Positions 47,145-57,352 of a stretch of 64,000 nucleotides of DNA are shown piece by piece. How positions within the stretch are numbered: the first letter of the stretch is position 1; each line of letters opens with the position of its first letter. The notes under the pieces are model-generated. The model had not been told where the DNA came from, ran no database searches, and saw only the letters and a list, made by a program, of their open reading frames with translations. This DNA comes from Kluyveromyces lactis (taxonomy: Eukaryota; Ascomycota; Saccharomycetes; Saccharomycetales; Saccharomycetaceae). Where the stretch lies: NCBI RefSeq assembly GCF_000002515.2, contig NC_006042.1, positions 2,480,001-2,544,000 of the forward strand, in the 5' to 3' direction. Position numbers and translations under genes: made by a program.

Positions 47145-50100
47145 TCATTTTTTAGACTTCTTACCTTTCGCCATTGATTGCTTTGATTTATGTGATCTGC
47201 CTGAGGATGCTTTGTCGTTTCCACCTGGGATGGAAATCTTCAATTTATCAGAACAAATAATAGGAACGACATCCAAAGTTTTGATTAGCTTTATTGTTTC
47301 ATGTTCTCTTGGCCAATCTAAGTCTTTATCGTACTCCGAACTGTCGACAGTTCTATTCAAGAAGTAATGTAGAGTTTCATTAATAGATTTGCTCTTCTTT
47401 GCAGTGCCAGGCTGTATTTTGACTTTATACTTATTTTTAGTTAAAGCAGCCCAGGGGGCATAGACAGGGATAACGTCAGCTATTTTATCATCTTTGGAAA
47501 TACCGGTTTTCAATTGATTCAAAAATTTTGGAATATCAACTTCGACCTTTTCTGATTTGTTAAACTGCAAGATGCGAGTTTGCTCTTGGTTTTTACGTAT
47601 CCGCTTTTTAAACTCCCTCTTTTCGGCTCTTTCCATCTCTTCAAGTTTTTTTTGCTTCTCTCTTTCAATACCTTTTAATGTTCCAAGTGCTTCTAGTCTC
47701 AATAATCTTTCTTCTTCATCTTGGTCAAAGTACTTCTTTTGGATTTTTTTCAATTTCCCTCTCTTACCACGAACCGCTGTATTCATATTTTCAACAATTG
47801 AAGTAGCTATAGTCTTACTCTCATCAAAATCCTCTTCACCTTTGGATAAATCACTATTTGAGAGTTTCTCGTACCCATCAGTGGCCTCTTCTCCTGCTAA
47901 AGCCACTTCATCGAAATTGTTGACATCGAACCCTAGATCATTAATTTCTTTTGAAATAACGTTTACATTATTATCAATTTGGTCGACTGGGTTTGTTTCC
48001 GGCTGAGAAGTATGACTTGTATCATCGTCAGATGCTTCTAAGTCACTATTTTGTTCATACTCACCCTCTTTTTCCTCGCTATCCTCTGTCTTTACTTTCC
48101 ACACAAGTCCTAATCCCATCACTAATTGTGCTGGTGGCAACATGTTTTTAGCTTTAGGTTGTTTCATTCTAAATGATCCAACTGGAAGAACACTGCCATC
48201 AATGTCGTCAAATTTCGTTACATTTTTAGCGAAACACCACCAAGGAGAGGATGCAATCTTTTTTGACCATGCATCACTTGCAGAATTTGCAAAAGTACCA
48301 GCTTGCATTAGTGTGTTTGGTGGTACTTCAGTCTTCTGAGGGTTCAAAATCCAAGCCTTCACGTCAAATGCATTGGTGACCATAATGTCATCGTCATTAA
48401 CATACTTTGCATAAAGTTGATCAGTTTCGACGGGACTCTTACCCATCAGTACGAGAAAACTTTCGCTAGAAATAAACCAGTAATATTTTTCGAAAAAATA
48501 TGGAGTTCTAATTGCTTTCAAGATATCATGAGATTCCTTTGACTTCTTTTGTAGATCTTTTTCGATCTTTTGCTGGATACTTTTTAAAGCCTTTTCAGCA
48601 TTCTTCTCAACTTTTTTTTGTTTCTCTGATGTCGCCTTTTTGGCGTTGAAATAACTGGAGGCGTTTGCAAATGCCGATAAAGATAAATCGACTGTCAGCA
48701 GAACAGTTTCCCGTTTCTCTGATGTTATCTTGGATTTTCTTCTACTTTGCTGTTTACTTTTGGATGAAGTTAGTTCTTCAAAATCAGAATCAGAATAATC
48801 CGATGAGACAGAGGAATCTGATTGGTTAACATCACTTTCGTTTGATGAATAATCAGCTTCTGACTGATGATGTTCAGTAGAATCATCCTCGCTGTACCCA
48901 TCTTTTGGTAATTCAATGGTAATTTTATTATTTGGTAAATCCATTGGCAGCTTAATGATCCGAGCAATCTTGTTGCCTTTCCGCTGCTCGTTTGCTATTA
49001 AAGTTTCCATACTTTGCCAGTCCATTTGTTGGTCCAATAAGCTTTTAACTGCATTCTTGGCCTCTTCTACTAAATTTGCATTAGCTATCAAAATGTTTCC
49101 TTTTTCTTCGTTAGTTTGTTGTGCATGTAATAACGATTTTATAATAGTTTCATTGTTATTCTTTGCCTCATCCAATTTTTTTTGAGCCTGGAAATCCTGA
49201 TTTTGGATACGGCTAGCATATTTGTTTGATTCTATTGTAGAAAAGAATGTGTCTACGGTATTATTGTACATTCCGCCGATTTCGATAATTTTGACGTCAG
49301 TGGAATCTCCTACAAAGGGTTTGAAGGGATGGAAATTTGAAAAAGTGTATTCAAGTTCCGGCTTGTCTCTTAAAGGATCGTACAGTTTGTTCTTATGAGC
49401 CACTATATAACCTATTCTTGTTGACGTAGTCGAGATCAATTTATTTGCTTGAACTTCTAATGAGGACATTAAGTCAACAAGCACAGAGACATTGTGTTTA
49501 AACTCAAGACACGAAGAAGATGGATCAATACCAATAGCTTTCAACGAGTTTTGAATCAAATCACTTGATAAATGTGGAGCATGAACAAATAAAAGTTTTT
49601 GAATAGACGGAACAGATGCTTTTCCCTTGAGTTTACCTTTTTTAGCCTCTCCGGGCACAATTGTGCTTTTGGCTTTAACGTCGGCTTCTTTCAACCAATC
49701 TGCTATTTCATTTTCGAAATATTCCTTAGGATCAGGAACCGTAGTTGAAGTTTGGTTAATTTCTGCAAAGTTGGCCATGTCATAAAATTCACCAACTTTC
49801 ATCGAATAATCATCGACAACTCTCTGTAGTAAAAGAATTTTTTGGTCAGCATCCAATAAAAGCACATTTCCGGCACTGAAAAATTCTAAAACAAGGTAGT
49901 ACTTACCATCAGCAAAAGTAAACACAATTATTCTGTCATTTGGGATCTGCTTAACTGCCGTCAATCGTTTTTCTTTCAAATACGATCTCAATTTGGAAAC
50001 AAACCACGAAGGAGTCGGGGGAATCGGCCTGGTAAAGTCAGTAGTATGAACTCGCAATCCGCAATCAATGACAACGTTTAACTTGGAATCGGGTTTTCCA

Positions 50101-50228
50101 AACTTTAATAAGAATTGCCTGTTTGAGTCAGCAATGTTATAGATATTTCTTAAGCGAAATCCTACAATTTGATTCTCCAACTCTTTGGATATCAGTTGCA
50201 AATCTAACGAACTCAATCTCTGTTTCAT
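47145..50228 (-). CDS. RQC2: Ribosome quality control factor Rqc2 (NFACT family)
   Basis: A 1027-residue NEMF/Rqc2 protein. It binds the 60S subunit carrying a stalled nascent chain, recruits Ltn1 and adds C-terminal Ala/Thr tails. The N-terminal NFACT-N domain starts MKQRLSSLDLQLISKEL, with the conserved Asp region LLDADQKILLLQRVVDD. A long central coiled coil (about residues 340-430 and 520-570) and an NFACT-R domain (about 570-700, TPYFFEKYYWFISSESFLVL) follow. A Lys/Glu-rich segment and the NFACT-C domain finish the protein, which ends in a very basic tail. Size matches S. cerevisiae (1038). Confidence 0.95.
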   Translation of the reverse strand: MKQRLSSLDLQLISKELENQIVGFRLRNIYNIADSNRQFLLKFGKPDSKLNVVIDCGLRVHTTDFTRPIPPTPSWFVSKLRSYLKEKRLTAVKQIPNDRIIVFTFADGKYYLVLEFFSAGNVLLLDADQKILLLQRVVDDYSMKVGEFYDMANFAEINQTSTTVPDPKEYFENEIADWLKEADVKAKSTIVPGEAKKGKLKGKASVPSIQKLLFVHAPHLSSDLIQNSLKAIGIDPSSSCLEFKHNVSVLVDLMSSLEVQANKLISTTSTRIGYIVAHKNKLYDPLRDKPELEYTFSNFHPFKPFVGDSTDVKIIEIGGMYNNTVDTFFSTIESNKYASRIQNQDFQAQKKLDEAKNNNETIIKSLLHAQQTNEEKGNILIANANLVEEAKNAVKSLLDQQMDWQSMETLIANEQRKGNKIARIIKLPMDLPNNKITIELPKDGYSEDDSTEHHQSEADYSSNESDVNQSDSSVSSDYSDSDFEELTSSKSKQQSRRKSKITSEKRETVLLTVDLSLSAFANASSYFNAKKATSEKQKKVEKNAEKALKSIQQKIEKDLQKKSKESHDILKAIRTPYFFEKYYWFISSESFLVLMGKSPVETDQLYAKYVNDDDIMVTNAFDVKAWILNPQKTEVPPNTLMQAGTFANSASDAWSKKIASSPWWCFAKNVTKFDDIDGSVLPVGSFRMKQPKAKNMLPPAQLVMGLGLVWKVKTEDSEEKEGEYEQNSDLEASDDDTSHTSQPETNPVDQIDNNVNVISKEINDLGFDVNNFDEVALAGEEATDGYEKLSNSDLSKGEEDFDESKTIATSIVENMNTAVRGKRGKLKKIQKKYFDQDEEERLLRLEALGTLKGIEREKQKKLEEMERAEKREFKKRIRKNQEQTRILQFNKSEKVEVDIPKFLNQLKTGISKDDKIADVIPVYAPWAALTKNKYKVKIQPGTAKKSKSINETLHYFLNRTVDSSEYDKDLDWPREHETIKLIKTLDVVPIICSDKLKISIPGGNDKASSGRSHKSKQSMAKGKKSKK

Positions 50229-50947
50229 TTTCTAGTATCAAATCCAAGATTATAGTTTAGATATTTCGTACTCTCCAAGTTGCAGTTAAGTCCACTTTAC
50301 CAGTCTGAGTTGATTCTTTTCGAGCACTATACTTGATTCAGATCTTCATACAAATCAGTATTTTCACTGCTAATCAGATTAAAATTATTAGAACTTGGTC
50401 ACTGCTATTAGATCAGATATCTTTTATTACTTAGGTTTAAGACTAAACTGCTAAGCTGATATATTTTCCAGATAGCTGTACCTAGGATGTTAGTAGTATA
50501 TGTCATCTTTGTCTATTCGCAATCACTTTATATATGCTGCTAATGAAGGAAAGAAAGACTACGTACGAGTTTGTATTGGAACTTTCTAAACTACCATGTT
50601 GAAAAATGTCAAATATTTGAAATCACATGACCTGAATTTCAAATTTTGAACTAGAAATCCTTAATATGTATATCATCTTGCACGGTGAAATTTTTCATCA
50701 AACAACAACCCAAAAATGTAATTCACTTAACAAGCAAAGTAGTTTCTATGCTCAAAAATAAGTGATCAGAGATATTCAGAGACCGTTTGTTGGAAGATTG
50801 CTTGAACGAAACGCAGGCAGGTAGCGACTTAAATCACATTACTTGTGTTTTTAAGAGAATATAATAGGATTTGTCGACAATTCTGATCTAGAAATCGATT
50901 TTTGCCCAATTAGTATAGGAGTCCTTATATTCCTGAATCACTGAACG
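50229..50947. other. Divergent RQC2 / PAT1 promoter region; junction of two conserved blocks
   Basis: About 720 bp of AT-rich sequence. To the left lies the YPL009-014 block and to the right the YCR075-077 block, so it also marks a synteny junction. No gene or repeat seen. Confidence 0.5.
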
Positions 50948-53560
50948 ATGTCATTCTTCGGTTTTGACGCCACGGGCCGAAAACCTCGTGAGAGGAAACA
51001 GCAAGGCGAGGAGGATTCTTTAGATTTCGAAGAAACGTATCAAGGCTTGGGTGATTATGAGCCAGAGGAAGATGATTTGCTCAATGATGAAACTTTTGGT
51101 ACTGGAGCGGATCTGGGTACAGATTTTGATTTTGGTTACGGTAAAGGGGAGCTTGGCGCTGGTTCAGGTTCTGGTAGGGCACCAGCACCAGCTCCTGTTT
51201 CTTATGCATCTATTGCAAATGCCAAAATGAACAGACAAGCAGACTGTAAACCTGGTTTCGAACAATCGCTGGACATGCAACCTATGGAATCTTTATGGGG
51301 TAACAGCTCCGGTAATCAGCAACAACAGGTGCAACCTCAAGCCCCTACACAATTCCAAGCCCCACCACAGGTTCAACAGCAAGGTGCACCTAATGTGGAA
51401 GGATTGGCCATTCAATCTTTAGACAGACAACAACAGATGGCTATGCCGCCTCAACCTGGATTCTATGGTATGCAACCTCCGCAGAACCCTGGCTACGGCT
51501 TTATTCCACAAGGGTTCCCTCAAGGTCAATACCAGCAATTCCCTGGGCAAAATATTCCCCCTGTTATCCCTAATCAATTCGGTAATGCCGGATTTCCTAA
51601 TCAACCTGTTAACCCTCAGGAACAATTCCAACAAGTACCACCGATAATGTACAATCAAACACAAGGAAACATTGCACATCATATGCAACATCCGCAGATG
51701 GCTATGCCACCAATGCAAAATCAACCTCCTGTTCAGCCCCAGCAGCCCCACCAACAGCAGTTACCTCCCCAATACTTGCCTCAACAACACCAACAAGATC
51801 AGCAGCACCAACAACAACACCAACAGCAACAAGTGTTCCAACAGCCTCACTCCGTTGACACTGCTGCTAGAACCCAAGCTGTCCGTTCTACTCAAGATTA
51901 TGAGCATTCTAACTCTCCAACACCTGTGCCAACAGAATCAGAGCAGGTGCCAACTCCACCTCATACACCTAGAGAGTATCGCCGTGGTCCAAGGAGGTTT
52001 GGCACCCAAGATCCTTTGACTGATGAAGAATTGAGACGTCTTCAAATCAGACAATCGAAGGTTGACAAAATTCTCAGACACTCTGGTGTAATGACTCCAA
52101 GAGACAAGGATTTTATCACCAGGTATCAGTTATCTCAAATTGTCACTGATGATCCCTACAATGAGGATTTCTACTTCCAAGTTTATAAAATCATTCAAAG
52201 GGGTGTCACTCCATCTGAATCTAATAAGGATTCTATTGCTAAAGCATATTTAGAGCACTCGGGTCACAGATTAGGAGGTCGTTACAAGAGAACTGACGTC
52301 GCGTTACAGAGAATGCAATCTCAGGTCGAGAAGGCTGTTACCGTTGCGAAAGAAAGACCACAGAAAAGTAAGGGTGGGTTGGATAATGCCAAAGAGGGTG
52401 TCTTGGGTAAAATCTCAGCTACTAGGAACTCAAAAGCTCCAAGAAAGCAATTACAAATCCCAACTCACAAAGAGGATTCTCCAGCGTTGTCTTCTCAATC
52501 AAGCTCAGCCCTAGATGAGGTGTCTGAATCTTTGCAAGGCGTGGATATCAATGCCAAAAGAAGAAGATCATCTTATGCTTTGAGTTCTTCAGTGGACCAT
52601 CGTACAGTTTTATCCCGTTCTGGTGGCCGTAAGTTCATTTTATCATTGATTGAAACTGTTTACGAAGAAGTGCTTGAACTAGAAGCTCAATTGAGATCCG
52701 GTCAACAGCCGGACAGTTCAAAATTATGGGAGGCGCTACACGTTGAGGACCACGGTTTTGACGTTTCTCCCTTCATTTCCATCTTATCTTTCGACAAAGG
52801 TATCAAGATTATGCCACGTATTATGAATTTCTTGTCAAGAGAAGAGAAGATTAAGCTTTTCAACTGCTTCTTCAAGGAACTTTCTCATTTGAATGTCATT
52901 GTCATATCATCGTACAAGACTACTCCACTTCCTACTAAAGATCAACTGAAGAAGATGGAATTGTTCCAATCTGTGTTTTTGAAGATCATTGTTTCGTTCT
53001 TATCCAGTTCAGCAGAGTTTTTGGAGGTAATGAGTCTACTAATAAATGTCATTCAGAATAATAACGTTTCTTTCATCACCACATCGCGTATCGGTTTGAA
53101 TTTGATTACCGTGCTCATTTCACGTGCTGCTTTGATGAAACAAGATGTTAGCAGGGGCAAACTGTTGTCTTCTGTGGAAGTATCCACTTGGAGTGAAGTC
53201 TATGATAGGCTATTTACTTCTTTAGAAACAAAATTGACTGCAATTTTCCCAACACCTGAATATATGCAACACGCCATTTCAGTTTATGAACAGGATTCTA
53301 CTCAGTATGATCAATCTTACATCTGGCAGTTCCTTGCATCGCTTGCTTTGAGCGGAAAATTGAACCATCAACGTATATTGATTGATGAAGTGAGAGACGA
53401 AATTTTCGAAGTCATTTCAAAGGCTGAAGAACTAAATGCCCCTTCTCAACAAGACCCTAAACTGGCTTATCAAAGAAACAAGTTCTATCAGGATTTGAAC
53501 TTGTTCTTGAATGTCATGGGTCTTGTTGCTCGTGATGGTGAAATCACTGAACTGAAGTGA
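50948..53560 (+). CDS. PAT1: mRNA decapping activator Pat1
   Basis: An 870-residue Pat1 protein. It links the Lsm1-7 ring to the decapping machinery and promotes P-body formation. It starts MSFFGFD followed by LDFEETYQGLGDYEPEEDDLLNDETFG, a conserved Pat1 N-terminal motif region that contacts Dhh1. A long Pro/Gln-rich segment follows (residues 110-310), then a conserved middle domain (about 345-480) and a helical C-terminal domain (about 560-865) that binds Lsm2/3 and Dcp2. S. cerevisiae Pat1 has 796 residues; the extra length is mostly in the Gln-rich part. Confidence 0.96.
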   Translation: MSFFGFDATGRKPRERKQQGEEDSLDFEETYQGLGDYEPEEDDLLNDETFGTGADLGTDFDFGYGKGELGAGSGSGRAPAPAPVSYASIANAKMNRQADCKPGFEQSLDMQPMESLWGNSSGNQQQQVQPQAPTQFQAPPQVQQQGAPNVEGLAIQSLDRQQQMAMPPQPGFYGMQPPQNPGYGFIPQGFPQGQYQQFPGQNIPPVIPNQFGNAGFPNQPVNPQEQFQQVPPIMYNQTQGNIAHHMQHPQMAMPPMQNQPPVQPQQPHQQQLPPQYLPQQHQQDQQHQQQHQQQQVFQQPHSVDTAARTQAVRSTQDYEHSNSPTPVPTESEQVPTPPHTPREYRRGPRRFGTQDPLTDEELRRLQIRQSKVDKILRHSGVMTPRDKDFITRYQLSQIVTDDPYNEDFYFQVYKIIQRGVTPSESNKDSIAKAYLEHSGHRLGGRYKRTDVALQRMQSQVEKAVTVAKERPQKSKGGLDNAKEGVLGKISATRNSKAPRKQLQIPTHKEDSPALSSQSSSALDEVSESLQGVDINAKRRRSSYALSSSVDHRTVLSRSGGRKFILSLIETVYEEVLELEAQLRSGQQPDSSKLWEALHVEDHGFDVSPFISILSFDKGIKIMPRIMNFLSREEKIKLFNCFFKELSHLNVIVISSYKTTPLPTKDQLKKMELFQSVFLKIIVSFLSSSAEFLEVMSLLINVIQNNNVSFITTSRIGLNLITVLISRAALMKQDVSRGKLLSSVEVSTWSEVYDRLFTSLETKLTAIFPTPEYMQHAISVYEQDSTQYDQSYIWQFLASLALSGKLNHQRILIDEVRDEIFEVISKAEELNAPSQQDPKLAYQRNKFYQDLNLFLNVMGLVARDGEITELK

Positions 53561-54019
53561 TCGATATCGTGCGCCTCCTCTGATCAGCCCCTATCTCGAT
53601 TGCCACTGTTAACTGTGTGCTACAAATTCGAAATCAAATCTCAAGGAAAAAAATTGCAAAAAAAAGTCAGCTTTATAGTATCTAAGTAATTCTTCTATTT
53701 ACTATTACAAATGTATCATATTTCCATCTACTAGAACACTTCAATCCTTATGAACGCCGAAAGTGCAATATGTACCGTAAAGCCAAATGATTCGGTTCCT
53801 GTTCCTCACCCTGTGTTTCTGTTAAGTTGGAATGTTTAATTTTTGTATTTTGCTAACGTAAACAATTAATTAATTGGAAAATGCAATTCTAAAGGGTTCA
53901 GATATAAAAATGAAGATGAGATGAGACAAACGAAGAGGATAAGAAAAGAGTAGAGATAACCAAGGCCGAAATATATCAGGCTAGAACATCACATAACACT
54001 CATTGGCTTATTTGATATC
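53561..54019. other. PAT1-FUB1 intergenic region
   Basis: About 460 bp between plus-strand genes, AT-rich. No gene, repeat or strong site recognised. Confidence 0.5.
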
Positions 54020-54913
54020 ATGGCAGAGATTCAGAGTAAAGTTGCGCTGGTTACCAAATTTGTGTTAAAATTCTTGGAAGATCAGAACATTATAAATCAA
54101 TCCTCAGGATTAAGGTGGAAGAATAATTCAGCTAAAAGCGCTACAGTTGTCATTGTTGTCGAACCAGAAACTGCCAGTAAAGTTTTCAAAAAGCATCTAA
54201 GTGATCTAGAGGTTGTTGCATTGGAAATGGGTAATTCGGAAAAGTGTATGGTGAACATTTGCAGTGATGATGATAGTTTGGTTCAAGGTATTTTCCAGTA
54301 TTCTACGTTATTTGGGGAGCAACCATCTTTGAGCTTTCCAATATCGGAATCAGAGATTAACTCACTTTATACTGACGAGGTTTTCAAAATAATTCAGACC
54401 AAGTTTAAACTTTTTGCAGGTCTGAGTGGATCTGCACTACGGGAAAGACCATCTCGATCGCCAAGAATTGATGAATTGCAATCAAAAGATAAAGATGATA
54501 TTTTCAAGGAAAGGGTTGAAAGGATGGTAGCTAACCAACCACCAAGGAATCCTCAGATTCCTGGTTTTGATGACGAGTATGAGATACAAACAGGACCAGG
54601 CATTCCAAGTTCTGGGGAGTTTGGCGTTCCAGGTTTAGGGCTACCAGTAAGTGGATATGGTGATAACGATTTGTACCCTAATGGGCTGCGGTTCCCACAG
54701 GATTTTGATCCACTGAATAGAAATAGTACTAATCAGCAAGGCGGTATGATTTATGATCCATTCAGAGGTACTGGCCCATCACCAAATCCGCAGAGTGGCA
54801 ACCATGATCCAGGTCAAAATTCCTCCCCAGCTGGCCCACAATTCCCCGGAACTAAATATGACGATCCATACGGTAGAATAAATCGCCAAGGTGGCGGTGG
54901 AGGTTTCATTTAG
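54020..54913 (+). CDS. FUB1: PI31-like proteasome regulator Fub1
   Basis: A 297-residue protein of the PI31 (PSMF1) family that binds and modulates the 20S proteasome. The N-terminal FP domain covers about residues 1-150. The C-terminal half is disordered and rich in Gly, Pro, Asn and Arg, ending in GRINRQGGGGGFI, comparable to the Gly/Pro-rich inhibitory tail of PI31. The S. cerevisiae Fub1 (YCR076C, 250 residues) is likewise next to PAT1 (YCR077C) and EGO2. Confidence 0.9.
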   Translation: MAEIQSKVALVTKFVLKFLEDQNIINQSSGLRWKNNSAKSATVVIVVEPETASKVFKKHLSDLEVVALEMGNSEKCMVNICSDDDSLVQGIFQYSTLFGEQPSLSFPISESEINSLYTDEVFKIIQTKFKLFAGLSGSALRERPSRSPRIDELQSKDKDDIFKERVERMVANQPPRNPQIPGFDDEYEIQTGPGIPSSGEFGVPGLGLPVSGYGDNDLYPNGLRFPQDFDPLNRNSTNQQGGMIYDPFRGTGPSPNPQSGNHDPGQNSSPAGPQFPGTKYDDPYGRINRQGGGGGFI

Positions 54914-55051
54914 CATTTCTATTGGAAATAAATACATTGTTTAAGTATGTAGAAATAAAATATGTCGTATTGCGTACGAATAGCTATATTCATGTTGCTT
55001 CCAGATAAAATATGCTCATCGATGGGACCCGTTAATAGAATATCATTATTG

Positions 55052-55300
55052 TTATTCGTCTGATTTTGAACTATGCGTATAAACAGCAAGAGTTTTATCC
55101 TCTCGTTTGTATATTAACACTTGGACGTTATCGTGTTCCAAGATACCGAATCCATCTTGATCTAGTTCCACCTGCTGTAATTGGAGAACATCTTCTTTTC
55201 TCTCCTTTCCAATTCCCACTGCTTCAATAATTTGACCAGCATCATCAAAAGCTATCATTCCAATGGCATTAGGCACCATTTCAGCCAAATTAAGACTCAT
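55052..55300 (-). CDS. EGO2: EGO complex subunit Ego2
   Basis: An 82-residue roadblock/LAMTOR-like protein, a small subunit of the EGO complex that anchors the Gtr1-Gtr2 GTPases at the vacuole for TORC1 signalling. Segments IGMIAFDDAGQIIEAVGIG and HDNVQVLIYKREDKTLAVYT form the expected beta-hairpins. S. cerevisiae Ego2 (YCR075W-A) has 75 residues and lies between FUB1 and ERS1. Here it is convergent with FUB1. Confidence 0.9.
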   Translation of the reverse strand: MSLNLAEMVPNAIGMIAFDDAGQIIEAVGIGKERKEDVLQLQQVELDQDGFGILEHDNVQVLIYKREDKTLAVYTHSSKSDE

Positions 55301-55548
55301 GCTAACTTTAGTTTTCGATTGACTTCTAACGAATGAAATGTCAGGATGGGCACTATTTCTGCTGGCCGGACTTATCTTAAGTTGACAATATTTAAATTAG
55401 CACTTTCGATATTCATATTATAAAGTAAAGCCAAAAATAAAGAAAATAAATATAAATAAACGGAAGCAAGGGTGTAAATCAGTAAGACTTTGAAAACATT
55501 GACCGGTGTGTTTGTTGGTAGTCCAGACAAGGACTTGAAAAATATCCA

Positions 55549-57219
55549 ATGAGAGCACTATGGCTACTGCTTTTACTTGCAGTTATATTCATGGCTGTGG
55601 CTGCTTTTTACTTTGTCAATCGGGTTTTATCGTTCAAACTTTATAAGAACAATTATCCAGCCACCTTATTTGTGCTATTGCTTAATATGTTCCTCTTACT
55701 CTCCATCGCATACTTACTTCCATTGGATGTTTTTTGTGCTGCTCAGAGTTCTGGCATTGGGCAACCTAACCCCATCAATTCTACACTCTCTGCAAGGGAC
55801 GACATATCACCATTATCGTCTGCGCTAGAGACTGCACCAAACTTTCATTTCTTATGGACCTCCTTATATTGGTCGCAATTCGCCATATGCTGGTTTATTT
55901 TGCCGGTCTTAATATCATACGTTGAATTGAAATATCTTTATCCACACGACACAGCTGATTCTTGGAGTTATGTCTTGCGAAGGACAAAAACAGCTCTCTA
56001 TAAGAATCTAAAGTTTTATGTCTTCTGCGCCCTCGCATTAATTGTTGGGCTTTTATATTTGTTGATCGCTACAAAACATGGCCTCAACGAGGTAAAACCT
56101 TTAGTCATTGCCATGTCTCATTTGTATTCTTTGAGCTATACCCTCATACTTCTCTCGAATGGACTAGTAAATTTACCTAAAGCATTATTATTTCAAGTGC
56201 AAGATGATAAGAAACTTTTTGTGAAACTCAGTCAAAATAATGAGGATCTAAACGATTCCAAGTTAAGCCTGTTAGAGGTAGCAGAGAAAGTCCTTTCTCT
56301 CAACGTTCAAAATGAACCGGATGTCATATTGCAGCAATCAGTCCAAGAATGTCAGATGGAGGTTCAAAGACTCTGTAATGAATTGAGTTTAACAGTTCCC
56401 GTACTGCATACTACGACTCGGAGTCACTCTTTGACTTTATCCAAATTGAACGACTATTATAATAAGTTTACAACAGAGTACTACAATTACACATATCATC
56501 AGGCAAAATCCAACGAGATAATACACACATTAGTCAGATCTCAGCGTAAAGCTCTTTCTGTGTCTATTAATATATCAGTTAAAATTATGGGATTTGTTTT
56601 AGTGTTTATGTCAGTGTTGGTATTTGTACTTGAGATAACACCCATCAAATTTGGGCATGCCTCAATATTCATGGGAACAAGCATTTGGAATTTCTTTCTA
56701 GAAATGGCCATTTTATTGCATAATACTATATGTTCATTATATTCATTATTGCATGTCAAGATCCACAATTTCCATCTTGTCAGCAATGGTAATAGCAGTC
56801 CTAAGAATGCGTTGTATTTTTCCTTGTATTCAAGCCGGCTATTATTCCCATTGTGTTTCAACTATATGATATTAATTCCCAGAGATCCTGACGAGCAACA
56901 TCAATCGAGTTTTGATAAGGTACTCTATCGTCAATTAGAAAAGATACCTTTGGCAAAATATTTAAACGAGTATCTTCCGATGTTTTTCGTTCTAATCGTA
57001 CCGATAGCTCAGTACTTCGATTTGAAAGAGAAGGTTCTGTCTAAGTTGCTAGGTGAAGAATATTATTATCAATTATTTGGATCTATTAGCTCACGTGAAA
57101 GGCCTCTCACAACATCAACAACGCAAAGATCAAGACTTGATGATGATTATGAATACTCTTTGCAGGACGGCCAGTACTTATATGAAAGGGCAACTTCGCA
57201 CTTTGACATGAATGGGTGA
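55549..57219 (+). CDS. LMBR1-family (LMBD2-like) membrane protein
   Basis: A 556-residue polytopic protein with about nine hydrophobic segments: a first helix at residues 3-25, others near 34-56, 106-126, 154-174 and 185-205, a long cytosolic loop with coiled-coil character (220-335), and a second membrane group (about 343-490). The order and the SLYSSRLLFPLCFNYMIL motif agree with the LMBR1/LMBD2 family, conserved from animals to fungi. To my knowledge S. cerevisiae has no LMBR1 member, and none lies between EGO2 and ERS1 there, so this would be a gene kept in this lineage. Relatives are linked to membrane trafficking and receptor signalling; the role here is unknown. Confidence 0.75.
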   Translation: MRALWLLLLLAVIFMAVAAFYFVNRVLSFKLYKNNYPATLFVLLLNMFLLLSIAYLLPLDVFCAAQSSGIGQPNPINSTLSARDDISPLSSALETAPNFHFLWTSLYWSQFAICWFILPVLISYVELKYLYPHDTADSWSYVLRRTKTALYKNLKFYVFCALALIVGLLYLLIATKHGLNEVKPLVIAMSHLYSLSYTLILLSNGLVNLPKALLFQVQDDKKLFVKLSQNNEDLNDSKLSLLEVAEKVLSLNVQNEPDVILQQSVQECQMEVQRLCNELSLTVPVLHTTTRSHSLTLSKLNDYYNKFTTEYYNYTYHQAKSNEIIHTLVRSQRKALSVSINISVKIMGFVLVFMSVLVFVLEITPIKFGHASIFMGTSIWNFFLEMAILLHNTICSLYSLLHVKIHNFHLVSNGNSSPKNALYFSLYSSRLLFPLCFNYMILIPRDPDEQHQSSFDKVLYRQLEKIPLAKYLNEYLPMFFVLIVPIAQYFDLKEKVLSKLLGEEYYYQLFGSISSRERPLTTSTTQRSRLDDDYEYSLQDGQYLYERATSHFDMNG

Positions 57220-57352
57220 AAAAATAGATAAACATAGATTATGTATATTTCCGCAGTTTTTGGTATGTACAATATAATTCCGGTATTAAAGTTTTAAAGA
57301 TAATATTTCAGGCACATTATACCACTAAATGGAAACTTTCTGAAAACAATTC

